DNA from: Clostridiaceae bacterium
Lineage (GTDB): Bacteria > Bacillota > Clostridia > DSM-8532
NCBI GenBank assembly: GCA_012719645.1
Contig: JAAXZX010000034.1
Span: 1-59,969 of the forward strand
Direction: 5' to 3'
DNA: 59,969 nt
Below the pieces are notes generated by a model, which saw only the letters and a list, made by a program, of their open reading frames with translations, did not search any database and was not told the origin of the DNA. How positions within the stretch are numbered: the stretch's first letter is position 1; each line of letters opens with the position of its first letter. Position numbers and translations under genes: made by a program. Of this stretch, positions 33,352 through 43,308 are shown piece by piece.

Positions 33352-33969
33352 ATGTCTGTTTTATACCGTTATGTACCAGCGGACAGCATACGCGACATTG
33401 TCGACTGCGGCATCAAACTATCACAGTGGTATGACCGTGAGATGAATTTCGGCGAACCCCAGGGACATCGGAAGGTTATGCTCGCATTGATTAACCCCTG
33501 GGATGATCCTGTCAAATCCAGGGACGGATCATACCGCTGTATAAGGCTTGACCTGGATCCCGAAGAATGCATGGTAGGCGATGCGGACCTCTATCGGATG
33601 GGCTTTGCCGAACCTTCGCTGATGGAGCGTTATATGAAGACATTGGTGCCGCTCTCAGAATACCGTTTCGGGGTTTTCAGAAATCCTGAATGTCTTGTTT
33701 TAACATCGGTCCTGCCAGAGCAGATTGAAATAACAGGAAAAGCCCAGGATGCCCCGGTCCTGTTTGAAAACTCGGAGTCGCTGTACCTGAGAAATCTCAT
33801 GGACGAAATCGAGCAGGAGCGCCAGGATTCAGGCAATACACTGATCTATGCCTATTGCCGTTACCTCGAATCAATAGGAAGAATGCGCTGCATGGAAAAC
33901 CCGGACCTGGGGACCGCGGTATTCATGGATCCCGAAACCGATGCTTATATTGTCACCAGAATCCCCTGA
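33352..33969 (+). CDS. unknown protein with ADP-ribosyltransferase-like outline
   Basis: 205 residues from ATG 33352, with a G-rich SD (GGGGG) ahead. I recognise no named family. It opens SVLYRYVPADSIRDIVDCGI, reminiscent of the start of DarT/RES-type ADP-ribosyltransferase folds. YRCIRLDLDPEECMVGDADL and FGVFRNPECLVLTSVLPEQI follow; the last resembles the strand carrying the catalytic acidic residue in such proteins. This is a weak analogy. The C-terminal third is helical and ends in PETDAYIVTRIP. It has its own promoter and lies about 30 bases before birA, with which it may be co-transcribed. No antitoxin-like neighbour is obvious. Confidence 0.7.
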   Translation: MSVLYRYVPADSIRDIVDCGIKLSQWYDREMNFGEPQGHRKVMLALINPWDDPVKSRDGSYRCIRLDLDPEECMVGDADLYRMGFAEPSLMERYMKTLVPLSEYRFGVFRNPECLVLTSVLPEQIEITGKAQDAPVLFENSESLYLRNLMDEIEQERQDSGNTLIYAYCRYLESIGRMRCMENPDLGTAVFMDPETDAYIVTRIP

Positions 33970-34000
33970 TGATGGAGGAATCATTATCGACAGGAAGGAA

Positions 34001-34999
34001 ATGAAACGCGGCGACCTTGTCAGCAGCGGAGATATCCTTTCCCTGCTCGCCGCCAGGGACGGTTATGTCTCGGGCGCTTTATTAAGCAGGGAGCTCAACA
34101 TATCCAGGACGGCGGTATGGAAGAAGATCGCGGCATTAAAGAGGGATGGCTATTCCATCGATGCTTCCACGAGAAAGGGATACCGGCTCCTGTCCCATGA
34201 AGCCTGCTATGGGAAGCCGGGAATCCAGAGCCTGCTTAGAACAGGGTTCCTGGGACGGGAAATGCGTTTTTACGAATCTGTGGAATCCACGAATAATGTA
34301 TTAAAAGGGCTTGCCAATGCCGGGGCTGTCCATGGCACTGTGGTAATAGCCAACGAGCAGACCCGCGGACGGGGACGGCTGGGAAGGGAGTGGAACTCCG
34401 CGGCCGGAAGAGGAATATGGATGTCAGTCCTTTTAAGGCCTGAGCTTCATCCAGCCAATGTCCAGGCCATAACCCTGGCCGTAGCTGTTGCGGTGTGCCG
34501 GGCTATCGAGCCGTTCCTCAGCGAAGAACCCGGCATAAAATGGCCAAATGATATACTGATAGGAGGCAGGAAGGTCTGCGGCATCCTGACAGAGCTCTCT
34601 GCAGAGGCTGAAAGGGTTTCATGGGTAATAGCGGGAATCGGCCTGAATACCCACTCCGCCCCTGAGGATTTCCCGCCGGACCTGAGGAATAAAGCCACAT
34701 CCCTTAGGCAGCATATTAAGAAAGGTGTGCTGCCGGACAGGACCCGACTGGCAGCGGAGATACTCAACCAGCTTGAGCAGGTCTATGAGGATTATCTCAG
34801 GAACGGACCGGATTCCATGCTCATGGAATGGCGGCAGCGTTCCGCGACCCTCGGACGGATGGTGGAAGTTGTCCGGGGAACCGAAAAAGTACGGGCCCTG
34901 GCCCTGGATATCGGGGAGGACGGAAGGCTGAAAATACAGCTTGAGGATGGCAGCATAAGGGAAATCTTCTCAGGGGAGATAAGCCTGAGCTACGAATAA
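34001..34999 (+). CDS. birA: BirA, biotin-protein ligase and biotin operon repressor
   Basis: 332 residues from ATG 34001 (AGGAAGGA lies close upstream; longer starts are in frame). An N-terminal winged HTH (~10-65, SGALLSRELNISRTAVWKKI) precedes the ligase core: ESTNNVLK, ANEQTRGRGRLGREWNS (the GRGRxG adenylate loop), GIKWPNDILIGGRKVCGILTE and the SH3-like C-terminal domain. It attaches biotin to carboxylase carrier domains and, with the HTH, can repress biotin genes. Length fits the Bacillus-type bifunctional form. Confidence 0.96.
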   Translation: MKRGDLVSSGDILSLLAARDGYVSGALLSRELNISRTAVWKKIAALKRDGYSIDASTRKGYRLLSHEACYGKPGIQSLLRTGFLGREMRFYESVESTNNVLKGLANAGAVHGTVVIANEQTRGRGRLGREWNSAAGRGIWMSVLLRPELHPANVQAITLAVAVAVCRAIEPFLSEEPGIKWPNDILIGGRKVCGILTELSAEAERVSWVIAGIGLNTHSAPEDFPPDLRNKATSLRQHIKKGVLPDRTRLAAEILNQLEQVYEDYLRNGPDSMLMEWRQRSATLGRMVEVVRGTEKVRALALDIGEDGRLKIQLEDGSIREIFSGEISLSYE

Positions 35000-35106
35000 T
35001 CGGATATGCCAAAAATCAGGGCTTCCACCTTTAAAGGGATTGTTATATGATAATGAATACTGGCCATGCAACTGCCCAGGCCAGGAATCCTGAACGGGAG
35101 GTAGTT

Positions 35107-35511
35107 ATGGAGTACCAGAACAATCATAACGAAAACAGTGACCAGAACCGAAAGGCAGACAACAGGAAGTTTCCGCACAACAGGAACAACGGGCAGGAAA
35201 AAAAGACCTCCATCACCCGGATAGGGGGCAAGAACCGCGGCAATGCCAACGGGCACAATGCCCTGAAGGGCAGGGAGCCGCAGAAAGGAAACGACAGGCA
35301 CGGGCCTGAAAACATCAGCAGGGAGAGTGCGGACCACCGCCAGGGCAAGCTTGCAAGGAAAGGCGGCAGGCCGCACTATGATCATCTGAACCGCCAAGTC
35401 AGGACAAAACGTGAGGAAACGGTGGAAGATATCAAGGCTGATGTTGAGCAGATAGAAAAGGATATCCAGTTTGAAATAAGGCAGATCAGGAGTATCAAGC
35501 TGGGACTTTAG
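35107..35511 (+). CDS. low-complexity Asn/Lys/Arg-rich protein, unknown
   Basis: 134 residues from ATG 35107 (SD GGGAGG). The first ~90 residues are a disordered, basic and Asn/Gly-rich stretch (e.g. NNHNENSDQNRKADNRK, GGKNRGNANGHNALKGRE). The last ~45 form a predicted charged helix (VEDIKADVEQIEKDIQFEI). No cysteine, signal peptide or membrane segment. Composition suggests nucleic-acid or ribosome association, but that is a guess. It lies between birA and coaX, and the good SD argues it is expressed. Confidence 0.6.
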   Translation: MEYQNNHNENSDQNRKADNRKFPHNRNNGQEKKTSITRIGGKNRGNANGHNALKGREPQKGNDRHGPENISRESADHRQGKLARKGGRPHYDHLNRQVRTKREETVEDIKADVEQIEKDIQFEIRQIRSIKLGL

Positions 35512-35557
35512 GGCTGCCCGGCACGTTGGGCTTTGGTATTGAAAGGTTTGGTTCGTT

Positions 35558-36331
35558 ATGCTTCTTGCCATTGATGTGGGAAATACCAATACGGCCATAG
35601 GGGTTTACAAGGAAAGGACGCTGGTGGGGAACTGGCGCATTTCCACCAGCAAGGAACGGACTTCCGACGAGATCGGGATGCTCCTTTTGTCAATGCTGGA
35701 ACATGACGGGATCAGCCCCGGGATGATCACCGATGTTATCATGTGCACGGTGGCGCCGCCCGTAATGCATTCCATGTCCAACGCCATCAGGAAATACCTT
35801 GATAAAAAGCCAATCCTGGTTGAGCCGGGCATCAGGACCGGGATAAACATAAAATATGAAAACCCGCGGGAGGTCGGCTCGGACAAGATCGTCAACGCGG
35901 CCGCAGCCATCAATCTCTACGGCGGTCCTGTCATAATCGTGGATTTTGGAACTGCCACTACCTTTTGCGCTGTCAATTCCAGGCGGGACTATCTTGGCGG
36001 CGTGATCTGTCCGGGCATAAAGATTTCTGCCGAAGCCCTGTTTGAGAAAGCTGCCAAGCTTCCGCGAATAGAGATTGCTAAGCCCAAAAACGTTATCGGG
36101 AAAACCACCGTCACCAGCATGCAGTCGGGAATTATCCATGGCTATGTGGGACAGGTGGACCATATCGTAAGCCTGATGAAGCAGGAAATGGACGAACCGG
36201 GGATAAAGGTTGTGGCGACAGGAGGCATGGCAAGGCTCATCGCATCGGAATCCAAAACCATAGACGAGGTGAATCCGTTTTTGTCGCTGGAAGGGCTGCA
36301 GATTATCTACGAGATGAACCGCACTGAATGA
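35558..36331 (+). CDS. coaX: type III pantothenate kinase
   Basis: A 257-residue ASKHA-fold kinase, first step of CoA synthesis. It starts LLAIDVGNTNTAIGVYKE (phosphate-1 loop), then GSDKIVNAAAAINLYGGP and the phosphate-2 motif IIVDFGTATTFCAV. GVICPGIKISAEALFEKAAKLP and VVATGGMARLIA (adenosine loop) follow. All expected motifs are intact and length is typical. Type III enzymes are not feedback-inhibited by CoA. Confidence 0.97.
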   Translation: MLLAIDVGNTNTAIGVYKERTLVGNWRISTSKERTSDEIGMLLLSMLEHDGISPGMITDVIMCTVAPPVMHSMSNAIRKYLDKKPILVEPGIRTGINIKYENPREVGSDKIVNAAAAINLYGGPVIIVDFGTATTFCAVNSRRDYLGGVICPGIKISAEALFEKAAKLPRIEIAKPKNVIGKTTVTSMQSGIIHGYVGQVDHIVSLMKQEMDEPGIKVVATGGMARLIASESKTIDEVNPFLSLEGLQIIYEMNRTE

Positions 36332-36448
36332 GCCTGTCAGACCTTTCAAAACAGGAGGATTTACCAGCAAACGCGAGCAAGGGCGAGATATTTATATTTT
36401 TACGGGAATATTTGCTGGTATTCAATGGAATTCTAAAAATATGGCTAT

Positions 36449-36477
36449 TTGATTAAGAGTATAAAATTGATTAATAT
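36449..36477 (+). promoter_or_regulatory. probable promoter of groESL
   Basis: TTGATT (36449-36454), a 17-base spacer and TAATAT (36472-36477), immediately before the CIRCE element. Confidence 0.6.
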
Positions 36478-36481
36478 TGTA

Positions 36482-36508
36482 TTAGCACTCAACCAGGTTG
36501 AGTGCTAA
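36482..36508. promoter_or_regulatory. CIRCE element (HrcA operator)
   Basis: A perfect consensus: TTAGCACTC (36482-36490), nine bases, GAGTGCTAA (36500-36508). HrcA binding here represses groESL and, in the mRNA, the hairpin can affect stability. hrcA is not in this window. Confidence 0.98.
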
Positions 36509-36519
36509 CAAGGAAATAG

Positions 36520-36834
<315 letters not shown>

Positions 36835-36847
36835 GAAGGAGGCGTAA

Positions 36848-38476
<1,629 letters not shown>

Positions 38477-38523
38477 CCGGATCCGTAAAAAATAATTAAC
38501 TCCGGTAAAGAGCCGTATATAGC

Positions 38524-38563
38524 AGAAACACCCGTCGGGAAGCGCCGGCGGGTGTTTCTTTTA
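38524..38563 (+). terminator. terminator of groESL
   Basis: An 11-bp stem (38524-38534 with 38549-38559) with additional pairing inside the loop, then TTTTATT. Confidence 0.9.
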
Positions 38564-38570
38564 TTGCACC

Positions 38571-38599
38571 TTGCAACGGGGCGGCAGAAAGCATATAAT
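38571..38599 (+). promoter_or_regulatory. promoter of the B12-riboswitch transcript
   Basis: TTGCAA (38571-38576), a 17-base spacer and TATAAT (38594-38599). Confidence 0.82.
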
Positions 38600-38615
38600 T
38601 AATACACAATCAAAT

Positions 38616-38793
38616 AGTGCATGGCGGTGCATGAAAATGCCTGCGCTTTTGTGCATCGAGGGAAGCGGGTGAAAGTCCCGCACTGTCCCAGCAACCGTGA
38701 AGCTGACGAAAACGGCTTAAGCCACTGGATCTTTGATCTGGGAAGGTGCCGTTGGAGGATGAGGCAAAGTCGGTAGACCTGCCGCCATGTATG
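38616..38793 (+). promoter_or_regulatory. cobalamin (adenosylcobalamin-type) riboswitch
   Basis: The conserved core is easy to read: GGGAAGCGGGTGAAAGTCCC, then GCACTGTCCCAGCAACCGTGA, GCCACTGG, CTGGGAAGGTGCC and GAGGCAAAGTCGGTAGACCTGCC. The P1 helix is closed perfectly by CATGGCGG (38620-38627) and CCGCCATG (38782-38789). Binding of B12 should switch off the ABC importer that follows. Confidence 0.97.
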
Positions 38794-38853
38794 GTTTCTT
38801 CTGGGTAAAGAGCAGGCCGCAAGGCCTGTAAACGGATTGTGCGCACGATCCTG

Positions 38854-38878
38854 CCCGCTTTGAAGAAAGCGGGTTTTT
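38854..38878 (+). terminator. first terminator of the B12 riboswitch expression platform
   Basis: CCCGCTTT (38854-38861), loop GAAG, AAAGCGGG (38866-38873), TTTTT. Confidence 0.92.
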
Positions 38879-38899
38879 AATTGAAAGCTTACCTTGAAG

Positions 38900-38942
38900 A
38901 AACACCTGTTAAAAGATTCCTGATCTTTGGAGGTGTTTTTTT
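38900..38942 (+). terminator. second terminator-like hairpin masking the SD
   Basis: AAACACCT (38900-38907) pairs with AGGTGTTT (38931-38938), and AAAGAT (38912-38917) with ATCTTT (38923-38928). A seven-T run (38936-38942) ends one base before the ATG. The SD GGAGG (38929-38933) lies within the 3' side, so the same element could block both elongation and initiation. Confidence 0.75.
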
Positions 38943-38943
38943 G

Positions 38944-39843
38944 ATGAAAAAAATCATGTGCCTGGTGCTAATTCTCATGTTGCTTGCTGCCATGACCGGC
39001 TGCGGTGACGGGGTTTCAGGAAAAGGGGTCCGCGTCACCGACAGCAGGGGAACCGAGGTCGTATTCGACTCAACGCCAAAGTCCATCATTTCCCTCAGCC
39101 CTGCCAACACCGAAATACTCTACGCCCTGGGGGCCGGGGACAGGATTATCGCTGTCAGCGACTACTGCAACTATCCTGAGGACACCGGCAACAAGCAGAA
39201 GCTTCCCACGGGTGAGAAACTGAACATAGAAGCCCTGATTTCTCTGGATCCCGATGTTGTCTTTTTCAGCAAGATGGATGCCATGGAGGACCAGATAAAG
39301 CAGTTGGAGGCTGCCGGGATCAAGGTGGTTGTAACAGAAGCCAACAGCCTTGATGCGACTTATGGGATCATCAGGATAATCGGACAGGCGGTGGGAAAAG
39401 GCAAAGAAGCCGATGAACTGGTGGAGAAAATGCAGGAAAGCTTTGCTTCCATTAAGGAAGAAGCCCGCGGGATATCCCCGAAATCGGTCTATATAGAGGT
39501 TTCGCCCCTGCAGTACGGCCTGTGGTCATGCGGCCGGGGGACCTTTGTACAGGAGCTTCTGGATCTTACAGGCGCAACGAATATTTTCGGGGATACGGAG
39601 GGCTGGTGCGCCGTATCCGAAGAACAGGTCATAGAGAGGAATCCGGACATCATCGTTACCACGGCAAGCCCGTTGACCGGTATAGAAGACCCTGTGGGCG
39701 ATATAACCGGACGGCCAAACTGGTCCGGGATAAGCGCGGTCAAGAATGGCAGGGTCTATATGCTTGACGCGGATATGCTGTCAAGGCCCGGGCCGAGGCT
39801 GGTGGACGCCGCAAGGGAACTTCTGAGACTGATGGCTGAGTAA
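38944..39843 (+). CDS. btuF: B12-type ABC transporter substrate-binding lipoprotein
   Basis: 299 residues from ATG 38944. The lipobox AMTGC has its Cys at ~20. The class III binding-protein fold is shown by RVTDSRGTEVVFDSTPKSII, SLSPANTEILYALGAGDRI, CNYPE, LDPDVVFF and the long central helix (~155-175). It captures corrinoid for the permease. Substrate is assigned mainly from the riboswitch; the fold alone would also fit iron-siderophore or haem. The reading frame stays open upstream, but an upstream start would run through the terminator hairpin. Confidence 0.92.
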   Translation: MKKIMCLVLILMLLAAMTGCGDGVSGKGVRVTDSRGTEVVFDSTPKSIISLSPANTEILYALGAGDRIIAVSDYCNYPEDTGNKQKLPTGEKLNIEALISLDPDVVFFSKMDAMEDQIKQLEAAGIKVVVTEANSLDATYGIIRIIGQAVGKGKEADELVEKMQESFASIKEEARGISPKSVYIEVSPLQYGLWSCGRGTFVQELLDLTGATNIFGDTEGWCAVSEEQVIERNPDIIVTTASPLTGIEDPVGDITGRPNWSGISAVKNGRVYMLDADMLSRPGPRLVDAARELLRLMAE

Positions 39844-39909
39844 TACCGGATGTGGCTGTATGCGGAGGACAGCCGCCTGCCGAGTCAAAGCATAAAGGAG
39901 GGGGATCGG

Positions 39910-40974
39910 GTGCCCGACACCGGACGCAGGCAGCCGAAAGGCATATGGAGCCTGTGGGTTTACATTCCTGGCATTATACTGTTTGCAGCGGTCCTGTTTA
40001 CCGCCGTTTCCCTCGGCAGCGTTCCGGTATCGCTTTCCGATACATGGAATATTCTGCTCCGGTACCTTTTCGGGAAAGGCGATATGACAGGGATACAAAG
40101 CGGTACCGAAACCATCATAGCCATGGTCCGGATGCCGCGCGTGCTCCTGGCTGCTATGACCGGCGGCGCGCTGTCCCTGGCGGGGGCTGTGATGCAGAGC
40201 CTTCTGAAAAACCCGCTGGCTGACGGGTCAACCCTTGGCGTATCTTCAGGAGGGGCGCTTGGCGCCGTATTATCCATTGTGCTTGGCATCCGCCTCGGCT
40301 TTTCGCCCGAACTTGGGCTGGCCTTAAGCAGCATCGCCTTTTCCTTCCTTTCCCTGGTATTCATCCTGACATTGACTTACAGGATTGACCGCAGCCTTTC
40401 CACCAATACCATAATTCTTACCGGCGTCATCTTCTCCATGCTGGCAGGAAGCATCACCAGCCTTCTTATCGTGCTTTCGGGAGACAGCCTGAAGCAGGTG
40501 GTGTTCTGGTCCATGGGGTCATTCTCGGGGAAGGGATGGAACCATGTCATCCTGATGGCGCCTGTCTTCGTGTTCGGAAGCCTTGCTATAATCGCTTTTT
40601 CAAAAGAGTTGAACGCCTTTTCCCTCGGCGAGGAGCAGGCGCGCTACATAGGGGTCGACACCAAAACAGTCAAGATAGCCCTGTTGGTGCTGACGTCGGT
40701 TCTCATCGGGGTTTCGGTCTCGGTCAGCGGCACCATAGGCTTTGTGGGACTTGTGATACCCCATATCACGAGGATGGTCACGGGACCGGATCACAGGAAA
40801 CTGCTGCCCGCGTCCCTTATCACGGGCGGTATATTCATGGTGCTGACCGACCTGCTTTCGAGGACGCTGCTGAGCCCGGAAGAATTTCCCGTGGGTGTTG
40901 TGACCTCCTTTACAGGGGCTGTTATATTCATTGTCGTATTCTACCGGTATAACCGGCTGAACAGGAGAGTTTAA
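39910..40974 (+). CDS. btuC: B12-type ABC transporter permease (FecCD/BtuC family)
   Basis: 354 residues from GTG 39910, which has a fine SD (AAGGAGGGGG); ATG 39850 is in frame but lacks one. About ten membrane helices. FecCD landmarks are MVRMPRVLLAAMTGGALSLA, GAVMQSLLKNPLADGSTLGV, GVIFSMLAGS, FWSMGSFSGKGW, LGEEQARYIGV and GFVGLVIPHITRMVTGPDHR (the ATPase-coupling loop). It forms the transmembrane channel with the neighbouring binding protein and ATPase. Confidence 0.95.
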   Translation: MPDTGRRQPKGIWSLWVYIPGIILFAAVLFTAVSLGSVPVSLSDTWNILLRYLFGKGDMTGIQSGTETIIAMVRMPRVLLAAMTGGALSLAGAVMQSLLKNPLADGSTLGVSSGGALGAVLSIVLGIRLGFSPELGLALSSIAFSFLSLVFILTLTYRIDRSLSTNTIILTGVIFSMLAGSITSLLIVLSGDSLKQVVFWSMGSFSGKGWNHVILMAPVFVFGSLAIIAFSKELNAFSLGEEQARYIGVDTKTVKIALLVLTSVLIGVSVSVSGTIGFVGLVIPHITRMVTGPDHRKLLPASLITGGIFMVLTDLLSRTLLSPEEFPVGVVTSFTGAVIFIVVFYRYNRLNRRV

Positions 40975-40975
40975 A

Positions 40976-41782
40976 ATGGCGGACGTTTTGCCGGATGGCA
41001 TGGAAAGGACCGTTCCGGGAGGCGCCATGCTTGATGTCCGGAACCTGAGCGTACAGGTAAATAACAGGACCATAGTGGACGGGGTTACCTTCTGTGTGGA
41101 CGAGAATGACTTCTTAATGCTGATAGGTCCCAACGGCGCCGGGAAAAGCACATTGATAAAGGCAATCATGCGCATTTACGGCTATACTGGCAGAGTCCTT
41201 CTCAACGGGCGCGACATCCTGTCCATAAAGCCGAAAATCCTGGCCTCCCTTGTGGGCGTGCTGGCCCAGGAACATCAACCGCTGTTTCCCCATACCGTTT
41301 ATGAAGTTGTGAGCCTTGGAAGGTATGCCCATATGCGCGGACTTTTCGGCGCGCTCAGCCGGGAGGACAAAGCGAAGATCGAGGAAGCCCTTGCAATTAC
41401 CGGCATGGACCATATGGCGGACCAGTCGGTGCTGACCCTTTCAGGAGGCGAACTGCAGAGGGTTTACCTGGCCCAGCTCCTGGCCCAGGACCCTAACCTC
41501 CTTATACTGGACGAGCCTGCCAATCATCTGGATATCAAGTACCAGATAACCATGTTCGATATCATAAAGAAATGGTCAAAGGCCCGGGGCAAAGCGGTTA
41601 TGGCTGTTGTCCACGACCTGAATACCGCCTTCTGTTACGGGACCCGGGCCCTTCTCATGAACGAAGGAAAGATATATGCTCAGGGGGAAGTCCCACGGGT
41701 GCTTACCCGTGAGAACCTGCAAGCCGTCTACTCGGTGGATGTGGCCAAATGGATGGCCGACCTGATGAAGCACTGGAATTAA
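40976..41782 (+). CDS. btuD: B12-type ABC transporter ATP-binding protein
   Basis: A 268-residue ATPase. Walker A is GPNGAGKST (~52-60), the Q-loop AQEHQPLFPHTVYE, the signature LSGGELQRVYLAQLLAQ, Walker B LLILDEPANHLD, and the switch His VHDLN. It starts one base after the permease stop, so translation is coupled. With the upstream genes it makes a complete importer under the riboswitch. Confidence 0.95.
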   Translation: MADVLPDGMERTVPGGAMLDVRNLSVQVNNRTIVDGVTFCVDENDFLMLIGPNGAGKSTLIKAIMRIYGYTGRVLLNGRDILSIKPKILASLVGVLAQEHQPLFPHTVYEVVSLGRYAHMRGLFGALSREDKAKIEEALAITGMDHMADQSVLTLSGGELQRVYLAQLLAQDPNLLILDEPANHLDIKYQITMFDIIKKWSKARGKAVMAVVHDLNTAFCYGTRALLMNEGKIYAQGEVPRVLTRENLQAVYSVDVAKWMADLMKHWN

Positions 41783-41814
41783 GGCGCCGTGGGAAACAGA
41801 CCCGGCAGGAGGAC

Positions 41815-43194
41815 CTAAAGCCCCTCGTAAAGAGCTTCACCGTTGGTTTTTATAACATTTGAATACCAATATGCCGAATCCTTGACAGTTCGCTTCAGGG
41901 TTTCGAAATCCACGTACACCAGTCCGAAGCGCTTGTCATAGCCTTCAGCCCATTCGAAATTGTCCAGGATTGACCATTGGAAATAGCCTTTCACTCCTGT
42001 CCCGTCGGCTATGGCCCGGTCCAGTTCCAGGAGGTACCTTCTAAGGTAATCGATCCGCTGCGGGTCGTGCACCCTGCCGTCCAGGGAAACCCAGTCCTGG
42101 TTTGCAAGGCCGTTTTCGGTTATATAGATGGGGATCCTGTAGCGTTCATAGTGGAAGCGCGGTCCCCAGTAAAGACTCTGAGGGGTGACAGGCCATCCGT
42201 TATTGGCCCGGGGCGCGCCTGTTTTTAATGGGACCATTTCCGGCTTTCCATCCGGTCCCATTCTCACAAATGGCGCCTGGTAAATATTCAGGCCAAGGAA
42301 GTCGATGGGCTGCGCCATAACCTCAAAGTCATCCGGGCCGATCGCGGGGACCAGGTCCCCGAATGTGCTGTAATAGCCTTCCGGATACCTGCCAAGGAGC
42401 ATTGGATCAAACCAGAGGCCGTTACTCCACAGGCCATGTTCCATGCCGTCAAAGTCAAAGATTGCCTGCCTGGCAGCCTCAATATCCTGCGGGCTCAGGG
42501 AATGTGGAATGAAGGTTCTTCCAATCATGGCAAGCCCGATACGGGACAAGGTCTTTGCTTCTTCACGTATAACCTTCACCGATTCCCCATGGGCGAGGAA
42601 GACGTTGTGCGCTATGGCCAGAATTTCCTTCACAGGCATTTTCAAACCGGGTGCATGGGTTCCCTCATAGTGTCCCAGCAGGATGAAGCATTGAGGTTCA
42701 TTGAGGGTTATCCAGTTCCGGACCCGGTCGGATAATTTGTCCACAATAACCCGCGTATATTCGGCAAACCACTTTGGGCTGTCGGGGTGAAGCCAGCCGC
42801 CCTTGTCCTGGAGCGCCTGAGGAAATTCCCAGTGGAAAAGGGTCACATAGGGGGTTATGTTTTTGCTGAGCAGGGTATCCACCAGCCTGTCATAGAAATC
42901 CAGCCCGTCTGCATAGACCTGTCCTGTGCCTTTAGGAATCACACGCGGCCAGTTTATGGAAAACCGGTAGGTCGGGTATCCCAGGCTGGACATTATGGCA
43001 ATATCTTCTTCGTACCTGTGGAAATGGTCACATGCTACCTCTCCTGAATCATTGTTGGCGATAACGCCTTCCTTCCTGCAGAACTCATCCCAGACACTCG
43101 GACACTTAAGGCCTTCATATGCGGCGCCCTCTATCTGGTACGACGCCGCGGCGACTCCCCATACGAAGTCTGCCGGGAAATGGGAACGTGACAT
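41815..43194 (-). CDS. bglA: GH1 beta-glucosidase
   Basis: 459 residues from ATG 43194 (SD GGAG). A glycoside hydrolase family 1 TIM barrel: FPADFVWGVAAASYQIEGAA, the acid/base glutamate in WITLNEPQ (~167), the nucleophile glutamate in IYITENG (~360), and the aglycone-site motif GYFQWSILDNFEWAEGY. No signal peptide, so it is intracellular and acts on imported cello-oligosaccharides or other beta-glucosides. There is no PTS gene and no phospho-sugar motif seen, so a non-phosphorylated substrate is likely. Divergent from an AraC regulator. Confidence 0.95.
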   Translation of the reverse strand: MSRSHFPADFVWGVAAASYQIEGAAYEGLKCPSVWDEFCRKEGVIANNDSGEVACDHFHRYEEDIAIMSSLGYPTYRFSINWPRVIPKGTGQVYADGLDFYDRLVDTLLSKNITPYVTLFHWEFPQALQDKGGWLHPDSPKWFAEYTRVIVDKLSDRVRNWITLNEPQCFILLGHYEGTHAPGLKMPVKEILAIAHNVFLAHGESVKVIREEAKTLSRIGLAMIGRTFIPHSLSPQDIEAARQAIFDFDGMEHGLWSNGLWFDPMLLGRYPEGYYSTFGDLVPAIGPDDFEVMAQPIDFLGLNIYQAPFVRMGPDGKPEMVPLKTGAPRANNGWPVTPQSLYWGPRFHYERYRIPIYITENGLANQDWVSLDGRVHDPQRIDYLRRYLLELDRAIADGTGVKGYFQWSILDNFEWAEGYDKRFGLVYVDFETLKRTVKDSAYWYSNVIKTNGEALYEGL

Positions 43195-43228
43195 GCGATC
43201 TCCACCTTGTATATGTTTATTTTTTTGT

Positions 43229-43258
43229 AGTATACTTACATATGGCAACATCTGTAAA
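43229..43258 (-). promoter_or_regulatory. promoter of bglA
   Basis: Minus strand: TTTACA (43258-43253), an 18-base spacer and TATACT (43234-43229), in the 114-base divergent region shared with the araC-type gene. Confidence 0.7.
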
Positions 43259-43308
43259 TCAAAATCTTTGCTTTGCTATCGAAATCTTAACATGATTTGG
43301 TGAAAGCC

